Notes under the pieces: generated by a model
What the model saw: only the letters and a program-made list of their open reading frames with translations
Databases searched by the model: none
Told to the model about the DNA's origin: nothing
In this document: positions 6,095 to 7,899 of the stretch, piece after piece
Layout: the number at the start of each line of letters is the position of its first letter
Numbering within the stretch: the stretch's first letter is position 1
Translations under genes and position numbers: made by a program
Assembly: GCA_027488715.1 (NCBI GenBank)
Contig: JAIYBD010000095.1
Span: 1-7,899 of the forward strand
Direction of reading: 5' to 3'
DNA: 7,899 bases
Source of the DNA: Bacteroidota bacterium
Lineage (GTDB): Bacteria; Bacteroidota; Bacteroidia; UBA7662; CANHCV01

Positions 6095-7138
6095 TTATTC
6101 TTCTTCTTGTTTTCCTTTTTTCTTAGGAATGAGGGGATTGGCCTCCAAAGAAAGTTGCTCCTTGCGTTTTTGATAAATATCCATGGCCGTGAAAACCGCC
6201 TCTCGGAATGATTGTTCGCTGGCAAGACCTTTTCCGGCCAAATCGTAACCTACTCCATGGTCGGGAGAGGTGCGAATGGCCGATAAACCCGCTGTAAAAT
6301 TCACACCGGAATGAAAATTCATGGCCTTAAAGGGCGTTAAACCTTGATCGTGGTACATGGCCAAAATGCCATCAAACTCCCGAAATTGGCCAGAACCAAA
6401 AAAACCATCGGCAGGATAGGGTCCTAAAGCGACCATCTTTTCTTCCATGGCTTTGCGCAACGTTGGTCGCAACAACGACTCATCCAACTTGCCAATAACG
6501 CCTTGATCTCCCGCATGGGGATCGATGCTTAATACTGCTATCTTGGGTAGTGAAATTCCGAAATCTTGAATTAAACTGCGGTGCATGATGCGCAACTTTT
6601 CAAGGATAAGATCTGAGGTGAGTTTTTGCGCTACTTCTTGCAATGGAATATGGCCGGTAACGGTTCCTACGCGCATCACATCGGAACACAACAACATCAA
6701 AGGAGCACCGCCGAACGCCTGAGCCAAATACTCGGTGTGGCCCGCAAACGAAAATCCTTCTCCTTGAATATTGTGTTTGTTGATCGGGGCCGTAACCAAA
6801 ACATCCACCAATCCATTTCGTACATCGGCCGCCGCAGCTTGAAGCGACAATCGCGCCAAACGGCCCCCTTCCGGAGTTTCCTTGCCAAATTCAACGGTAA
6901 ATTCATCAGGGGTTACCGAGAAAACATTGAGTTTCCGAGGCTGAGCTTGATCGATGCTCGTGATGTGCTGAAGCGGGATTTCGATGTTCAACGCCTTTCG
7001 ATGAAAGGACACGACTTTCGAAGAACCGTACAAAATGGGAATCATTTTTTGAAGCATTCGGGGGTCTTTGAATGTTTTCAAAACCACTTCCACCCCAATT
7101 CCATTCATGTCGCCCATTGAAATTCCAACCTTCATCAT
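6095..7138 (-). CDS. pdxA: 4-hydroxythreonine-4-phosphate dehydrogenase (vitamin B6 synthesis)
   Basis: Oxidises 4-phosphohydroxy-L-threonine with NAD; the product is combined with deoxyxylulose phosphate by PdxJ to give pyridoxine 5'-phosphate. From ATG at 7138 it has 347 residues (E. coli 329). Visible motifs: GDMNGIGVE (9-17), FAGHTEYLA (131-139), the metal-binding histidines H163 (TGHIPL), H208 (DPHAGD) and H263 (MYHDQG), and RTSPDHGVGYDLAGKG (289-304). DPHAGD replaces the more usual NPHAGE. The tail is Lys/Glu-rich (PKKKGKQEEE). The frame extends to a TTG at 7189, but that lies upstream of the promoter box at 7155-7162, so the start is 7138 or the adjacent ATG at 7135. It is followed by a separate promoter, so it is probably its own transcription unit, though no clear terminator separates it from yceD. 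Confidence 0.95.
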   Translation of the reverse strand: MMKVGISMGDMNGIGVEVVLKTFKDPRMLQKMIPILYGSSKVVSFHRKALNIEIPLQHITSIDQAQPRKLNVFSVTPDEFTVEFGKETPEGGRLARLSLQAAAADVRNGLVDVLVTAPINKHNIQGEGFSFAGHTEYLAQAFGGAPLMLLCSDVMRVGTVTGHIPLQEVAQKLTSDLILEKLRIMHRSLIQDFGISLPKIAVLSIDPHAGDQGVIGKLDESLLRPTLRKAMEEKMVALGPYPADGFFGSGQFREFDGILAMYHDQGLTPFKAMNFHSGVNFTAGLSAIRTSPDHGVGYDLAGKGLASEQSFREAVFTAMDIYQKRKEQLSLEANPLIPKKKGKQEEE

Positions 7139-7154
7139 ACCTGCTGATTTTGCA

Positions 7155-7189
7155 CAAAGGTACAACGCGATTTTTGGGTTTTCTTGCAA
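7155..7189 (-). promoter_or_regulatory. Promoter of pdxA
   Basis: On the minus strand TACCTTTG (7162-7155) is a perfect Bacteroidota -7 box ending 16 bases before the pdxA ATG. The 10-mer TGTACCTTTG is identical to that of the yceD promoter. The nearest upstream TTG (7189-7187) is 24 bases away, slightly beyond the usual 17-23, so the -33 element is weak or absent. Placement of this box rules out the upstream TTG as translation start. Confidence 0.6.
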
Positions 7190-7217
7190 CCTTCGGCCAA
7201 GTTCACATCTAAACGTT

Positions 7218-7225
7218 TATATTTG
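7218..7225 (+). promoter_or_regulatory. Promoter -7 box of the divergent secreted-protein gene
   Basis: TATATTTG matches TAnnTTTG exactly and ends 18 bases before the ATG at 7244. No TTG lies 17-23 bases upstream; the closest is at 7184-7186, 31 bases away, within the palindrome TTGCAA. The -33 element is therefore poor, and the promoter may be weak or need an activator or another sigma factor. Confidence 0.5.
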
Positions 7226-7243
7226 TAAAACAATCGTTATCCT

Positions 7244-7899
7244 ATGAAAAAACCGCAAATCCTTGGATTTTTACTCCTTCTATTGCTTTCAAAACCTATT
7301 TTTTCCCAGTATCAGTTGGGTTTTTACAATTCCAATTATGGGGGTGTATCCAGCATTCGTGCCAATCCTGCTAATACCGCCGACAATCGCATGAAGTTCC
7401 AATTGAACCTCTTCAATGTCGGATTTAATTTCTCCAATAATTACCTGGTTACAGAAACTCCATATTCATTTTACGAAATTGCCAAAGCCGGAATCACGAA
7501 CCCCACAGCCATTACCGATTCTTTCAACGGAGCTCCTGTTTGGCAAGATTCCTATTTGAAAGAAGTGCTTAACGGAAAAGATAAAACCGTGAACATCTCC
7601 AACGACATTATGGGTCCCGGCTTTTTTGTTGGATTGGGAAAAAACTTTGGTTTGGCTTATTCCAACCGCATTAAAACCACCATTCAGTTGAATGGCATGA
7701 ACGAATCCCTGGTTCGTTTAGCACGATATAGTTTAGATTTTCCTGATTTGAATAATGAATTCCACGCCGATGCCAAATTTGGCCTCATGATCAACAGCTA
7801 CGCCGAAAATGCACTGTCGTTCGGTGGCGTTATTCTCAACAAAGAAAAACACTTTTTGAGAGGTGGAGTAACTGTAAAATCGCTCGCGGGTATTTATAA
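7244..7899 (+). CDS. Secreted DUF5723-like protein, probable outer-membrane beta-barrel (3' end beyond window)
   Basis: Uncharacterised protein, visible for 218 codons and open at the window edge. Residues 1-21 form a signal peptide: MKK, a hydrophobic core of leucines (9-15), then IFS before Q22, a Bacteroidota-style cleavage site. The mature N-terminus (GFYNSNYGGVSSIRANPANT, 26-45, then ADNR) and the following alternating stretch (FQLNLFNVGFNFSNNYL, 52-68) resemble DUF5723 proteins of Bacteroidota, which are thought to be outer-membrane barrels. Later strands of similar character appear, such as GFFVGLGKNFGLAYSNRIKT and ALSFGGVILN. This assignment is from recalled family patterns, not a search. 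The first ATG after the -7 box is taken as start. It is divergent from pdxA with 105 bases between the starts and shows no functional link to it. A PorP/SprF- or FadL-like barrel is the main alternative. Confidence 0.75.
   Translation, partial: MKKPQILGFLLLLLLSKPIFSQYQLGFYNSNYGGVSSIRANPANTADNRMKFQLNLFNVGFNFSNNYLVTETPYSFYEIAKAGITNPTAITDSFNGAPVWQDSYLKEVLNGKDKTVNISNDIMGPGFFVGLGKNFGLAYSNRIKTTIQLNGMNESLVRLARYSLDFPDLNNEFHADAKFGLMINSYAENALSFGGVILNKEKHFLRGGVTVKSLAGIY

Noticed and set aside
6626..7120. 164-codon plus-strand frame opposite pdxA
   Set aside because: Antisense to a clearly conserved PdxA region; no promoter box at its start, no domain and no signal peptide.
7139..7189. Longer PdxA starting from TTG at 7189
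   Set aside because: The extra 17 residues lie upstream of and across the TACCTTTG promoter box and resemble no PdxA N-terminus; the ATG at 7138 or 7135 gives the standard opening.
7897..7899. TAA at the very end of the window as the stop of the secreted-protein gene
   Set aside because: Counting from ATG 7244, the last full codon is TAT at 7895-7897 and AA begins the next one, so this TAA is out of frame and the gene continues.

Overview
The window looks like a housekeeping stretch of a Bacteroidota genome, most likely from the Flavobacteriales or a neighbouring order. The evidence is threefold: promoters of the Bacteroidota type (TTG, about 20 bases, TAnnTTTG), no Shine-Dalgarno sequences before most genes, and protein variants and gene order typical of that phylum. 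Base composition is near balanced (mid-40s % GC by eye). I see no tRNA, rRNA, CRISPR array, insertion sequence or phage gene.

Layout, right to left on the minus strand. A gene for PdxA (vitamin B6 synthesis, 6095-7138) has its own promoter. After a 71-base gap with a second, near-consensus promoter comes a tight run of eight genes read leftward: yceD (DUF177), rpmF (ribosomal protein L32), plsX, fabH, efp (elongation factor P), accB, accC, and a 2-hydroxyacid dehydrogenase of the phosphoglycerate dehydrogenase type that runs off the left edge. Gaps are 15, 4, 58, 6, 11 and 11 bases, then a 4-base ATGA overlap. The one larger gap, before fabH, holds a candidate internal promoter. On the plus strand, divergent from pdxA, starts a secreted protein resembling the uncharacterised DUF5723 family (7244 onward, cut by the right edge).

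How the genes fit together. AccB and AccC form the biotin half of acetyl-CoA carboxylase, which makes malonyl-CoA. FabH condenses acetyl-CoA with malonyl-ACP to start fatty acid synthesis. PlsX converts acyl-ACP to acyl-phosphate for phospholipid synthesis. YceD, L32 and EF-P belong to ribosome production and translation. The operon therefore couples membrane lipid synthesis to ribosome supply, an extended form of the widely conserved yceD-rpmF-plsX-fabH cluster. The carboxyltransferase genes (accA, accD) are not in the window.

I did not find a new biological system. The points worth following up are regulatory or annotation matters: a set of promoters placed at a nearly constant distance from the start codon, a perfect DnaA-box 9-mer beside the operon promoter, a probable TTG start for plsX, a dehydrogenase translationally coupled to accC with an unusual Rossmann loop, and the uncharacterised secreted protein.
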